From Streptomyces sp. V3I8 (GTDB lineage: Bacteria > Actinomycetota > Actinomycetes > Streptomycetales > Streptomycetaceae): a stretch of DNA of 64,000 nt. The position numbers and the translations under genes were made by a program. Below are positions 18,451 to 26,090 of this stretch, one piece after another. Within the stretch, counting starts at the first letter, position 1, and every line of letters starts with the position of its first letter. The notes under the pieces are model-generated. The model saw only the letters and a list, made by a program, of their open reading frames with translations. It was not told the origin of the DNA and ran no database searches. The DNA lies in NCBI RefSeq assembly GCF_030817535.1, contig NZ_JAUSZL010000002.1, positions 5,890,001 through 5,954,000 on the forward strand. The letters are read 5' to 3'.

Positions 18451-18600
18451 GGCGGAAATTCTGCCGTATCGCCGCGTCGGCTCGGGCCACGGGCGCCGCC
18501 GGGGTGCCCGTCGCTCCGCGCCCGCGGCGTCGTCCGGGCTGGTCGCGCTGTTCCTCGCGCCCCTCGGGAGGAGCGCCGAAACCGTGCCGGAGGAGTGCCG

Positions 18601-18909
18601 TCAGGGATTGGTGGTGCCCCAGTCGTCCTCGGTACGGGTGCCGTTCGTGTTGCGCTCACGCAGGGAGCGCACCCGGTCGGTGACCGAGTCGGGGACCCGG
18701 TCACCGACCTTCTCGCTGACCACGTCGTACGCCTTCCCGGCGAACAGGCGCCCCTGCTGGGCCGCGGACTCGGCGGTGTTGCGCACCGCCGGGTTCTGCG
18801 AGACCCGCTGGGCGGTCTTCCTCAACTGCTCGTAGCGCTCGCGCCCGGCACGTGTGCCCAGCACGTACCCGAAGGCGAGTCCGACGACGAACGTGAGCCG
18901 GTAGCGCAT
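18601..18909 (-). CDS. YtxH-like small membrane protein
   Basis: A 102-residue protein starting at the ATG at 18909, nine bases after AGGAAGG. Residues 1-16 form a hydrophobic glycine-containing segment (LTFVVGLAFGYVLGTRAG), followed by a charged amphipathic region (RERYEQLRK, AAQQGRLFAGKAYDVVSEKVG) and an acidic disordered tail. This layout is the YtxH family, general-stress proteins of unknown mechanism. It stands alone upstream of the xylulokinase. Confidence 0.75.
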   Translation of the reverse strand: MRYRLTFVVGLAFGYVLGTRAGRERYEQLRKTAQRVSQNPAVRNTAESAAQQGRLFAGKAYDVVSEKVGDRVPDSVTDRVRSLRERNTNGTRTEDDWGTTNP

Positions 18910-18985
18910 GGGGGCCACCCTTCCTCTTGTGAGTCCCTCTTGTGGTCGGTCCAGTGCGGCGGCGTCGTCGCAGGCGGGTTACCGA

Positions 18986-19017
18986 TTGGCGGAGCACCCC
19001 CCTGCTTGCGCTAATGT
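18986..19017 (+). promoter_or_regulatory. Candidate promoter of the tRNA-Asn pair
   Basis: TTGGCG at 18986-18991 is followed by GCTAAT/TAATGT at 19010-19017, giving an 18-20 base spacer, about 70 bases before the first tRNA. The AT-rich -10 stands out in this GC-rich context. Confidence 0.45.
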
Positions 19018-19085
19018 ATGTGTCGCAGCGAGCGCACGCCCTCTGGCGAATACCCAGGGAGATGCGTTCGATGCGGACGAGGCAA

Positions 19086-19158
19086 TCCCCTGTAGCTCAA
19101 TTGGCAGAGCAGCCGGCTGTTAACCGGCAGGTTACTGGTTCGAGTCCAGTCGGGGGAG
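19086..19158 (+). tRNA. tRNA-Asn(GTT), copy 1
   Basis: A 73-nt cloverleaf with acceptor TCCCCTG paired to CGGGGGA, D-arm GCTCAATTGGCAGAGC, anticodon stem GCCGG with loop CTGTTAA (anticodon GTT), and T-arm CTGGTTCGAGTCCAG. The discriminator base is G and no CCA is encoded. Confidence 0.97.
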
Positions 19159-19164
19159 CTTCGA

Positions 19165-19237
19165 TCTTCCGTAGCTCAATTGGCAGAGCAGCCGGCTGTT
19201 AACCGGCAGGTTACTGGTTCGAGTCCAGTCGGGAGAG
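19165..19237 (+). tRNA. tRNA-Asn(GTT), copy 2
   Basis: The body is identical to copy 1 through the D, anticodon and T arms, six bases downstream of it. The acceptor stem differs: TCTTCCG pairs with CGGGAGA, so several base changes are compensated. No CCA is encoded. Confidence 0.97.
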
Positions 19238-19249
19238 CAGGCCGGACGA

Positions 19250-19280
19250 GGACCCCGTGGAACCCATCGGGGTCCTTTTT
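19250..19280 (+). terminator. Rho-independent terminator of the tRNA-Asn operon
   Basis: GGACCCCG (19250-19257) pairs with CGGGGTCC (19268-19275) around a ten-base loop, followed by TTTTT. A U-tract of this kind is uncommon in Streptomyces. Confidence 0.9.
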
Positions 19281-19414
19281 CATGCCCCCGGGAACCGCTG
19301 CGTCCCAGGTGGGGTCCTTGAGGGCAGGCTAAGCCGACCATCCGGAGCAGGAGATCGTATGAGCGGCTATGCTGCGGCAGACGGCGCGCACACTTGTGCG
19401 CGACGCGCCGTAAT

Positions 19415-19488
19415 GGGGCGGTAGCTCAGCCGGTTAGAGCAGCGGACTCATAATCCGCCGGCCGTGGGTTCGAGTCCCACCCGCCCCA
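19415..19488 (+). tRNA. tRNA with CAT anticodon (Ile2 or elongator Met)
   Basis: A 74-nt cloverleaf: acceptor GGGGCGG/CCGCCCC, anticodon stem GCGGA with loop CTCATAA (anticodon CAT), T-arm GTGGGTTCGAGTCCCAC, discriminator A, no encoded CCA. It lacks the unpaired first position of an initiator tRNA. The GGACTCATAATCC arm resembles lysidine-modified tRNA-Ile2, but elongator tRNA-Met cannot be excluded. An 8-bp hairpin (CGCGCACA/TGTGCGCG, 19385-19402) lies just upstream. Confidence 0.93.
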
Positions 19489-19888
19489 CCTGCGCAGGCC
19501 CATGAGCCGCGGAAACGTTCCTTTCGAGTGCCGGGACGTCGGTTTCGCCCGAACGGACCGAAGGCGTTGCCCGTGGCTTCGGGGTCGGGCGACGTTCTGG
19601 GAGTTCCACCCCCTGACCTGCGGCGGAGCGGGTGACCGAGGTGGGGGAAACGGCTCCGGTGACGTGACCCCTGCCCGACGCGGTGTCCGGCAGCCGCGCC
19701 GGGGGCTTCTCCGCGCGCTTGCCCGCGCGTATCCGGGCCGGCACCCGGAGCGCCCGTACGCTCGGTCGCGGGTCCGTCGCACCCGGTTGCTCCTTCGCGC
19801 CGACGGGAGTCTCGGGCTGACAAGGTCGGCAAGCGCAGCGCGGACGTACTTCCAGGATCTCTACGACCCGGTGCCCTGCGCTGTGCGA
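19489..19888. other. Gene-free spacer after the tRNA cluster
   Basis: About 400 bases without a convincing gene. Open frames antisense to the tRNA and into this spacer have no SD and encode the familiar spurious antisense-tRNA peptides. No repeat of the tRNA 3-prime end, which would mark an integrated element, is seen. Confidence 0.6.
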
Positions 19889-19926
19889 AACGGCTCCGCC
19901 CCCACCTGGGTGGGGGCGGAGCCGTT
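19889..19926 (-). terminator. 17-bp perfect stem-loop downstream of the GlsB-like gene
   Basis: AACGGCTCCGCCCCCAC (19889-19905) is the exact complement of 19910-19926, closed by a CTGG tetraloop, 23 bases downstream of the stop of the membrane protein gene on the minus strand. Confidence 0.85.
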
Positions 19927-19949
19927 GTGTGAAGGTGCGGGGCGCGGGG

Positions 19950-20219
19950 TCAGGCGTGGCGCCGGTTGCCGGTGATGACCCGGTACAGGAGGAGCAGGAT
20001 GAGCGAGCCGACGATGGCGGCGATCCAGGTGGAGAGGTCGAAGAAGCCGTCGATGGAGTCGACGCCGAAGATGACCTTGCCGAGCCAGCCGCCGAGGAGA
20101 CCTCCCGCGATGCCGATGAGCATCGTGATGATGATGCCGCCCGGGTCCTTGCCCGGCATGAGTGCCTTGGCGATGATGCCCGCGAGCAGACCGATGAGTA
20201 TCCAGGCGATGATGCCCAT
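19950..20219 (-). CDS. GlsB/YeaQ/YmgE-family membrane protein
   Basis: An 89-residue transglycosylase-associated family protein with three hydrophobic segments: residues 1-17 (MGIIAWILIGLLAGIIAKA), about 27-50 with the characteristic Gly-rich GIAGGLLGGWLGK, and about 62-80 (TWIAAIVGSLILLLLYRVI). The tail is NRRHA. The ATG at 20219 has a GGAGA box eight bases upstream; the longer frame to 20315 lacks one. The family is stress-linked, mechanism unknown. The 441 bases upstream to 20660 contain no other gene. Confidence 0.88.
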   Translation of the reverse strand: MGIIAWILIGLLAGIIAKALMPGKDPGGIIITMLIGIAGGLLGGWLGKVIFGVDSIDGFFDLSTWIAAIVGSLILLLLYRVITGNRRHA

Positions 20220-20663
20220 GATGATGTCTCCTACCTGGTCGTATAAAGACTGCGTCAGAGCATCCGTATGTTCCGCTCCGGTGTTTTCAAACACGATGCA
20301 TCGGCTCCAGGGCACCTGGGGACGAAATTTTTGCCGTGGGCCGGGAGTGCCTGGAGGGGTGCATCGGGCCGCAGGCCGCGAGGAGAGGCGGCTGCGGCGG
20401 TTCCGGTGCGATCGCCACCGCCCGCGGGCTGCCGCAGTCCGTCCCCCGGATCACCTCGGGGCCCGGGGAGGCCGTGTCCGCAGGCGTCCGTTTCACGTTT
20501 TCGGACCGGTGTATCGCTGTTCGTGCATCGGCTGACGTGTAGTTCGGGTGAGGAAAGGGTGGAAGGGTGGGTGCCGGCGAAACGGCCTGCGCGCCGGGAG
20601 CCCTGATGTCCCCTCACCCGACCTGCCCCTCGGCAGGGCGGGTCCGCACCGACGGGGTGAGTG
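20220..20663. other. Gene-free divergent promoter spacer
   Basis: About 440 bases between the divergently transcribed GlsB-like and GAF-ANTAR genes. It is locally less GC-rich around 20230-20340, consistent with promoters, but I see no clear -10/-35 pair, operator or small gene. Confidence 0.5.
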
Positions 20664-21359
20664 ATGTCCCGCAGTGAGTTCGCCGCTCTTCTGGAGCACC
20701 TGCACCAGGCCGCCCGCACCGGGCGCGATCTGTCCGCCGCCCCGGCGGCCACCGTCGCCCGGCTGTTGGGTCTGGACGCCGTGACGGTGAGTCTGCTGCC
20801 GGCCCGCGGCGCGCCCGAGCTGCTGTGGACCGATCCCGCCGACCGGTTCGGTCACACCCTGGAGGATCTGCAGTACGCCGTCGGCGAGGGCCCCACCTGG
20901 CAGGCCGCCCGCACCGGGCGCGCCGTCACCGTGCCCGACCTCACCGCCGCCGCGGCCACCCGGCGCTGGCCCGCGTTCGCCCCGGCCGCGGTCCGCACCC
21001 GGGCCCGCGCCGTCATAGCCGTCCCGCTGTGCCGGGACGGCGTCGGCGTCGGTGCCCTGACCGGCTACCGCACCACTCCCGCCCCCTTCCCCGACGGCCA
21101 GCAGCGTGACTGCACCCTGTTCGCCCGGGCCGCCGTGGACCTGCTGCTGCAGACCCCGCCGGAGAGCTGGGGCGGCGACGGCGACGGCGTGGATCTCTAC
21201 CGCGCCGAGGTCCACCAGGCCGCCGGCATGCTCAGCGTGCATCTGTGCGTGAGCGTGGAGGAGGCTCTGCTGCGCCTGCGTGCGTACGCCTGGCGCTCCG
21301 ACCGCTCGCTCGGCGGCGTCGCCCACGACGTCGTCGCCGGCCGCCTGCGGCTCGACTGA
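20664..21359 (+). CDS. GAF-ANTAR domain protein
   Basis: A 231-residue protein: an N-terminal helix, a GAF-like sensor domain (about 25-155), and a C-terminal ANTAR domain (about 175-230; VHQAAGMLSVHLCVSVEEALLRLRAYA). ANTAR domains bind paired hexaloop hairpins in nascent RNA and work as antiterminators. GTG at 20661 and ATG at 20664 are adjacent; I use the ATG. It faces a second GAF-ANTAR gene in a convergent pair with a 38-base gap. The signal sensed is unknown. Confidence 0.85.
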   Translation: MSRSEFAALLEHLHQAARTGRDLSAAPAATVARLLGLDAVTVSLLPARGAPELLWTDPADRFGHTLEDLQYAVGEGPTWQAARTGRAVTVPDLTAAAATRRWPAFAPAAVRTRARAVIAVPLCRDGVGVGALTGYRTTPAPFPDGQQRDCTLFARAAVDLLLQTPPESWGGDGDGVDLYRAEVHQAAGMLSVHLCVSVEEALLRLRAYAWRSDRSLGGVAHDVVAGRLRLD

Positions 21360-21397
21360 CGGACCCGGCGGACCGGTCGCTGTCCGCCCTGGGCGTG

Positions 21398-22147
21398 CTA
21401 CTCGGTGCCCGCGGCGTTGTTCCGCGGCCGGGCGGGGGCCGGATCGGGCGTCAGCTGGTTGTCGATGACGTCCTGGGCGACCTTGCCGAGCAGGAGGCGG
21501 TGGTGGCGGGCGTGGTGGCGCAGGGAGTTGAAGGCCTGGCCGAGGGTGATGCCGTGGCGGGCGGCGAGGACGCCTTTCGCCTGTTCGATGACGATGCGGC
21601 TCTGCAGGGCGGTGTGCAGCTGCTCGTTGACGGTGTGCTGCCGGCTGATGGTGCGGGCCTGCATCAGGCCGATGGCCGCGGCGTCGGCGAATGCCCGGGC
21701 GAGGGCCAGGTCGTCGGCGCTCAGCGGCTGCCCTCCGGTCTGGAGGAGGAGCAGGCTGCCGATGCCGTCCCGGCGCAGGCGCATCGGCAGGGCGGTGGCG
21801 AGGGTGTAGCCGGCGGCCCGTAACCGCGGGGTGAACTGCGGCCACAGCATGTCCGCGTCGGTGGAACTCCGGGTGGTGACGGGGCGCGCGGTGAGGTGGG
21901 CGTCCATGGCCGGGCCCTGGCCGCAGGCGGCGTCCAGGACCGGCTGCAGGAGGGGGCCGGGACCGCAGGGCGCGGAGTTGTGCAGGCGAGGGCCGGGGTG
22001 GTCCAGGAAGACCGCGGCGTCGGCGACGTCGAGGAGTTCCTGGCAGCGCACCGTCATCCGGTGCAGGAAGTCGATGATGTCGAAGCCCTCGACGAGGGTG
22101 TCGGCCAGTTCGATGAAGGTGCGGGCGATGTGCTGCTGCCTGCTCAT
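21398..22147 (-). CDS. GAF-ANTAR domain protein with a TTA codon
   Basis: A 249-residue protein starting at the ATG at 22147, seven bases after AAGGA. A GAF domain (about 10-165; LVEGFDIIDFLHRMTVRC opens it) is followed by an ANTAR domain (about 175-230; QSRIVIEQAKGVLAARHGI and AFNSLRHHARHHR). The first ANTAR motif is close to consensus, more so than in the convergent neighbour. A TTA leucine codon at 21821-21823 makes translation dependent on the bldA tRNA in Streptomyces. The reading frame is open far upstream to 22990, but that part lacks the sequence character of a GAF protein. Confidence 0.88.
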   Translation of the reverse strand: MSRQQHIARTFIELADTLVEGFDIIDFLHRMTVRCQELLDVADAAVFLDHPGPRLHNSAPCGPGPLLQPVLDAACGQGPAMDAHLTARPVTTRSSTDADMLWPQFTPRLRAAGYTLATALPMRLRRDGIGSLLLLQTGGQPLSADDLALARAFADAAAIGLMQARTISRQHTVNEQLHTALQSRIVIEQAKGVLAARHGITLGQAFNSLRHHARHHRLLLGKVAQDVIDNQLTPDPAPARPRNNAAGTE

Positions 22148-23146
22148 GGTGGGTTCCTTGTCTTCCGCGCAGGGCGTGGCCGGTGCGGTCGACCGCGTCA
22201 GTCGGTGTCGTCCGGCGGTTTCCGGCGGACGACGGCATGGGCGGTGCCCGTCGGGGACGGGCCCGGGGTGCGGGTCCGAGGCGCGTGGCCGGGCCGGCGC
22301 TTCGCGCGGTGTGGCGCCGGGTCCTTCGCCCAGGACTGCGGTGATCCGGCGCGCTTCGGCCCGGTGCGGGCCCGCGGCCCCCGCGTGACCGGGGGTGCGC
22401 CGGTGGCCGGTCGTGGTCGCGAACCGTGCCGCGCCGACGGGTGCCGGGCGCACGGACACGGGCGTGATGCCGAGGCTCCGCACCCGGGCGCGGAGGAGCG
22501 TCCGCACCCGGCGCTCCTCCTCGTTCGCCGCCGCGTACGGGCCGTCCGGGAGTTCCCTGACCGAGGAACTCATGTCCTCCACCCACGCTTTCGTCGGTGC
22601 GTCCCGTGCGGCGCCCCGGCCGCCGACCGCATCCCACAGCGTAGCGGCAAAGGCACGCGGGGTGACGGCCCGTGGGTGGATGCGCCGGAATCGGTGCTCC
22701 GCTCTTCCCGTGACGAGAACGCGCGGAGCGGTCCGTACGAGGACATGCCCGGTTCGGGGTGCGGACACGGGGCGCCCGCGGTGGCACGCCGGTCGGTGCC
22801 CGGCCGCCGCCGCGCGGGCAACGGCGGCCGGGGCGCGAGGGACCGGGGCTCCCCCTGTGTCGGGCCCTCGCGAGGTGCCCTCCTGGCGGTACGAGACGGC
22901 GGGAGTCGCCTCGTCGGGCATGCCGGAGGGCGGAGGCCGGAGCTGCGTTGTCGGTGATGCGGCTCCGGCCGGCCTGGGAGGTTCAGCCATGGCTCGAGGG
23001 CCGGGAGCCTGCGGCGCGGGCAGCAGCCCGGCGTCACCTGATCCGAGGTTAGGGGGAAACCGCGGCGAGCGGAAGGCGGAGCCCGGTCACGGCGGCCCGG
23101 TCACGGCGGCCCGGCCGCGGCGGCCCGGCCGCGGCGGCCCGGTCCC
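22148..23146. other. About 1 kb with no convincing gene
   Basis: Open frames run through on both strands, as expected for GC-rich DNA, but none shows a family motif together with an SD. A minus-strand segment from an ATG at 22573 (MSSSVRELPDGPYAAANEEE) looks briefly protein-like and could be a remnant. Near the right end are four 14-bp tandem repeats. Confidence 0.5.
23083..23138. repeat. Four tandem 14-bp GC-rich repeats
   Basis: CCGGTCACGGCGGC occurs twice (23083, 23097), followed by two copies of the variant CCGGCCGCGGCGGC (23111, 23125). The array ends nine bases before the stop codon of the histidine kinase-like gene, so it lies in its 3-prime spacer. Confidence 0.9.
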
Positions 23147-24829
23147 TCAGAGGGGGAACTGCCATGTCGCCGTGGGTGCCTGTCCGTCGGCCCCGTTCTC
23201 GCCCTCGTCCCCGGTCCCGGCCCCGTCCTCGTCCCCGGCCCCGGTCCCGGCCCCGGCTTCGGTCCCGTCCGTGTCGCCGTTCGTGGACACCGTCAGGCGT
23301 ACCGCGGGGCGGCCGTCCGGGAGCGTCGCCGTCGCGTCCACCGTGACGGCGATACGGGTCGTGCCGGCGCGGCGGGACGCGGCGGCCAGGGCGCCGCGCA
23401 GGGCGGTGAGGAGGTGTCCCGCCACCGGGTCCGGGACACGGGCGTCGACGGGCCCGGTGAAGTGGACCGAAGGCTGGACGCCGAGGACCGCCCCCGCACC
23501 CGACGTCTCACGAAGCACCTTGCCCCGGAAGGTCGTCGGGGCGTCGGCGGGCGGCTGCTGCAGGGCGAAGATCGCCGTACGGACCTCCTGGACGGTGGAC
23601 CTCAGTTCCTCGACGGCCCGGCCGAGGGTCGCGTGGACGTCGGCGTCCCGCGCCTCCGCGGCCGTACGCCGCTGCGTGGACTCCAGCATCATGCCGGTGG
23701 CGAACAGCCGCTGGACGACCAGGTCGTGCAGGTCGCGCGCGATCCGGTCGCGGTCCTCGAAGACGGCCAGCCGCTCCCGGCGCTGCCGCGCGTCCGCCAG
23801 CACCAGCGCCAGCGCGGCCTGCGAGGCGAACTGCGTGGCCAGCAGCTTCTCCGCCGGGCTGTACTGCGGGTCGCCGCGCCGGCGGGGCAGGGCCAGGGTG
23901 CCGATGAGCCGGCCCTCGGCCTGCAGCGGCAGCATCATGCTGGGCCCGAACCGGTGCCGTACGGGGGTCGTCATGCGGGCGTCGGTCGCCGAGTCGTCCA
24001 GGAACACCGGCTCACCGCCCAGCAGTTGCTCCAGGACCGCGCTGCCCGGCGCGATCGTCGTACCGACCAGGCCCGCCGCGCCGGCCGGCGCCGACGCCGT
24101 GACGATCTCCATGCCCCCCTCGTCCGTGGGCTGCAGGATCACCCCGGCCGACGCGTCGGCCAGCACACGGGCGCGCTCGGCGACCGTCATCAGCGCGTCG
24201 GCCGCCGCCTCGCCGGTGAGCAGCGCCGTCGTCACGGCGGCCGCACCCTCGATCCAGCGCTCCCGCCGCCGCGCGGTCTCGTACAGGCGGGCGTTGCCGA
24301 TCGCGATGCCGGCCTGGGCGGCCAGCAGGCGCACCACCTGCTCGTCCTCGGCGGTGAAGGGGCCGCCGCGCTTCTCGGTGAGGTAGAGGTTGCCGTACAC
24401 CTCGTCCTCCACGAACAGCGGTACGCCGAGGAAGCCGCGCATCCGCGGGTGCCCGGGCGGTACGCCGCACGAACGCGGGTCGGCGGTCAGGTCGGTGAGC
24501 CTGAGCGGCGCCCGCTCATGGACGACGGCGCCGAGCACGCCCCGGCGTCCGCTGGGCGGCCGGCCGATCCGGGCCCGGTCGGCCTCCGGCAGGCCGGTCG
24601 TGCAGAACTCCGCCAGACCGCCGTCGTCACCCGGGGCGAGCACCCCGAGCGCCGCGTACCGGGCGCCGGTCAGCGCGGCCGCGTTCTCCACGATGCGCTG
24701 CAGCGTGCCGCGCAGTTCGAGGTCGCTCCCGACGCCCAGGACGGCTTCGAGGAGACGGGGGAGAGGGAGGGCGGCGGGCGGCGGGGAGGGCGTGGGGTCT
24801 TCGGGGGCCGGTTCCGTGGGCTGCGTCAT
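23147..24829 (-). CDS. DevS-like GAF-GAF sensor kinase homologue with degenerate ATPase domain
   Basis: A 560-residue protein: Pro-rich start, GAF 1 (about 35-185), GAF 2 (about 195-350), then a HisKA_3 dimerisation helix with phosphoacceptor H368 in DRIARDLHDLVVQRLF. The C-terminal region should be a HATPase domain, but the N-box position reads RGALAAASRRAG, lacking the conserved Glu and Asn, and the G1 box is replaced by STNGDTDG followed by a 35-residue Gly/Asp/Glu tract encoded by hexanucleotide-like repeats (about 23190-23270). Autophosphorylation is therefore unlikely by the normal route. No response regulator is adjacent. It follows mbl by 49 bases and may be cotranscribed. Confidence 0.82.
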   Translation of the reverse strand: MTQPTEPAPEDPTPSPPPAALPLPRLLEAVLGVGSDLELRGTLQRIVENAAALTGARYAALGVLAPGDDGGLAEFCTTGLPEADRARIGRPPSGRRGVLGAVVHERAPLRLTDLTADPRSCGVPPGHPRMRGFLGVPLFVEDEVYGNLYLTEKRGGPFTAEDEQVVRLLAAQAGIAIGNARLYETARRRERWIEGAAAVTTALLTGEAAADALMTVAERARVLADASAGVILQPTDEGGMEIVTASAPAGAAGLVGTTIAPGSAVLEQLLGGEPVFLDDSATDARMTTPVRHRFGPSMMLPLQAEGRLIGTLALPRRRGDPQYSPAEKLLATQFASQAALALVLADARQRRERLAVFEDRDRIARDLHDLVVQRLFATGMMLESTQRRTAAEARDADVHATLGRAVEELRSTVQEVRTAIFALQQPPADAPTTFRGKVLRETSGAGAVLGVQPSVHFTGPVDARVPDPVAGHLLTALRGALAAASRRAGTTRIAVTVDATATLPDGRPAVRLTVSTNGDTDGTEAGAGTGAGDEDGAGTGDEGENGADGQAPTATWQFPL

Positions 24830-24878
24830 CTGCGGCGGCGGGGTGGAGGCGCTGCGTCCGCGGTTGCCTGCGCGGCGC

Positions 24879-25916
24879 TCAGCCGGCCGCCGGACTGAGG
24901 ACCAGCGGTTCGATCCTGCCCTCCAGCATGGCGCCCAGACCGAGGACCGCGCACACGTCGGGCCGTTCGGCGATGTGCACCGGCATGCCCGTCGCCTGCC
25001 GCAGCATCTGGTCGAGGCCCGGCAGCAGGGCGCTGCCGCCGACCATCATGATCCCGCGGTCGGCGAGGTCGGCCACCAGGTCCGGCGGGCAGACCCGCAG
25101 CACCTTGCCGATGCCGTCGAGCACCGCCGTCAGCGGGGTCTGGATGGCGTCGCGCACGGCGGCCGTGTCGACCTGCACGGAGCGGGCCAGGCCGGTGGCC
25201 ACGTCCCTGCCGTGGATCTCCGTGGAGGCGGGGCCCTGCGAGGTGAGACCGTTCCCGGAGAGGGCCAGCTGCAGGGGGCGGACGGACTGCGAGGGCAGCA
25301 TCAGCTCGTGGTGGTGGCGCAGGTGCTGGACGATCGCGTGGTCGATGGCCTCGCCGCCCACGGGGATGCGCTCGGCCGTGACGATCGAGCCGAGCGACAG
25401 CACGGCGACCTGGGTCGCGGCGGCCCCGCACACCATGACCATGGTGGCCTCGGGGCGCTCCACGGGAAGCCCGCAGCCGACACCGGCGGCGATGAGCGTG
25501 TCGACCAGCTCGACGCGCCGCGCGCCGAGACCCACGAGCGTCTCTGTGGTCGCCCGCTGGGCCAGCGGGTCGGAGCCGTGCGGGGTGCAGGCGGCGGCCC
25601 GCAGCAGCGGCTTGCGGCGCAGGGTGCGGCGGACCTTGTCGCCGAGGAGCTGACGCAGCATGCGCTGGGCCATCTCGATGTCGACGACCGTGCCGCCGGA
25701 GACGGGGCGTACGACGCGGATGTAGTCGGGGGTGCGGCCCGTCATCTTCTCGGCGAACTCACCGACCGCGATCAGTGCGCCGGTCCTGGTGTTCACGGCG
25801 GCGACGCTGGGCTGGTCGACGATCAGCCCGGCCCCCTTCACGTAGACGCGGGTGCGTGCCGCGCCCAGGTCGACGGCGAAGTGGCAGCGGCGCAACTGCT
25901 CCAGACTGGCGGTCAT
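24879..25916 (-). CDS. mbl: MreB-like actin-family protein Mbl
   Basis: A 345-residue actin-fold protein. FAVDLGAARTRVYVKG is the phosphate-1 loop, VDIEMAQRMLRQL and MVMVCGAAATQVAVLSLG the phosphate-2 region, and IMMVGGSALLPGLDQML the adenosine motif. The ATG at 25916 has a GGGAGG box seven bases upstream, and the longer frame (to 26072) runs back into the palindrome. It diverges from core MreB. The S. coelicolor Mbl gene, as I recall (SCO2451), contributes to spore wall synthesis and has the same neighbour, a very large kinase-like gene. Confidence 0.85.
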   Translation of the reverse strand: MTASLEQLRRCHFAVDLGAARTRVYVKGAGLIVDQPSVAAVNTRTGALIAVGEFAEKMTGRTPDYIRVVRPVSGGTVVDIEMAQRMLRQLLGDKVRRTLRRKPLLRAAACTPHGSDPLAQRATTETLVGLGARRVELVDTLIAAGVGCGLPVERPEATMVMVCGAAATQVAVLSLGSIVTAERIPVGGEAIDHAIVQHLRHHHELMLPSQSVRPLQLALSGNGLTSQGPASTEIHGRDVATGLARSVQVDTAAVRDAIQTPLTAVLDGIGKVLRVCPPDLVADLADRGIMMVGGSALLPGLDQMLRQATGMPVHIAERPDVCAVLGLGAMLEGRIEPLVLSPAAG

Positions 25917-26027
25917 GGCGGATCCTCCCGAGAGCGCGGACCTGGGACTCCACCGGACGGCGGTCCTCCCTACGCATGGTGCGGGACCTGACGGGGCGTC
26001 GCCTTTCGGGGTGGGCCGGGCGGGGTG

Positions 26028-26083
26028 CCGCTGGACGGGTGGTCTTCCGTGCCGGCCGGCACGGAAGACCACCCGTCCAGCGG
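26028..26083 (-). terminator. Perfect 56-bp palindrome
   Basis: The two 28-base arms meet with no spacer at 26055/26056 (centre GTGCCGGCCGGCAC). It starts eight bases downstream of the stop codon of the 1672-residue gene, on the minus strand, and ends 112 bases before the mbl start, so it most likely terminates the upstream operon and separates it from mbl. A protein-binding or recombination role is possible. Confidence 0.85.
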
Positions 26084-26090
26084 GAGCGGC

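Noticed and set aside
19132..19341. Minus-strand open frame across the second tRNA-Asn
   Set aside because: Antisense to a tRNA; this type of peptide is a well-known spurious annotation and there is no SD.
19415..19488. tRNA as attachment site for an integrated element
   Set aside because: No integrase nearby and no duplicated tRNA 3-prime end within the window.
21398..22990. 530-residue version of the minus-strand GAF-ANTAR protein
   Set aside because: The upstream 280 residues have no domain and an SD-backed ATG at 22147 matches the family start.
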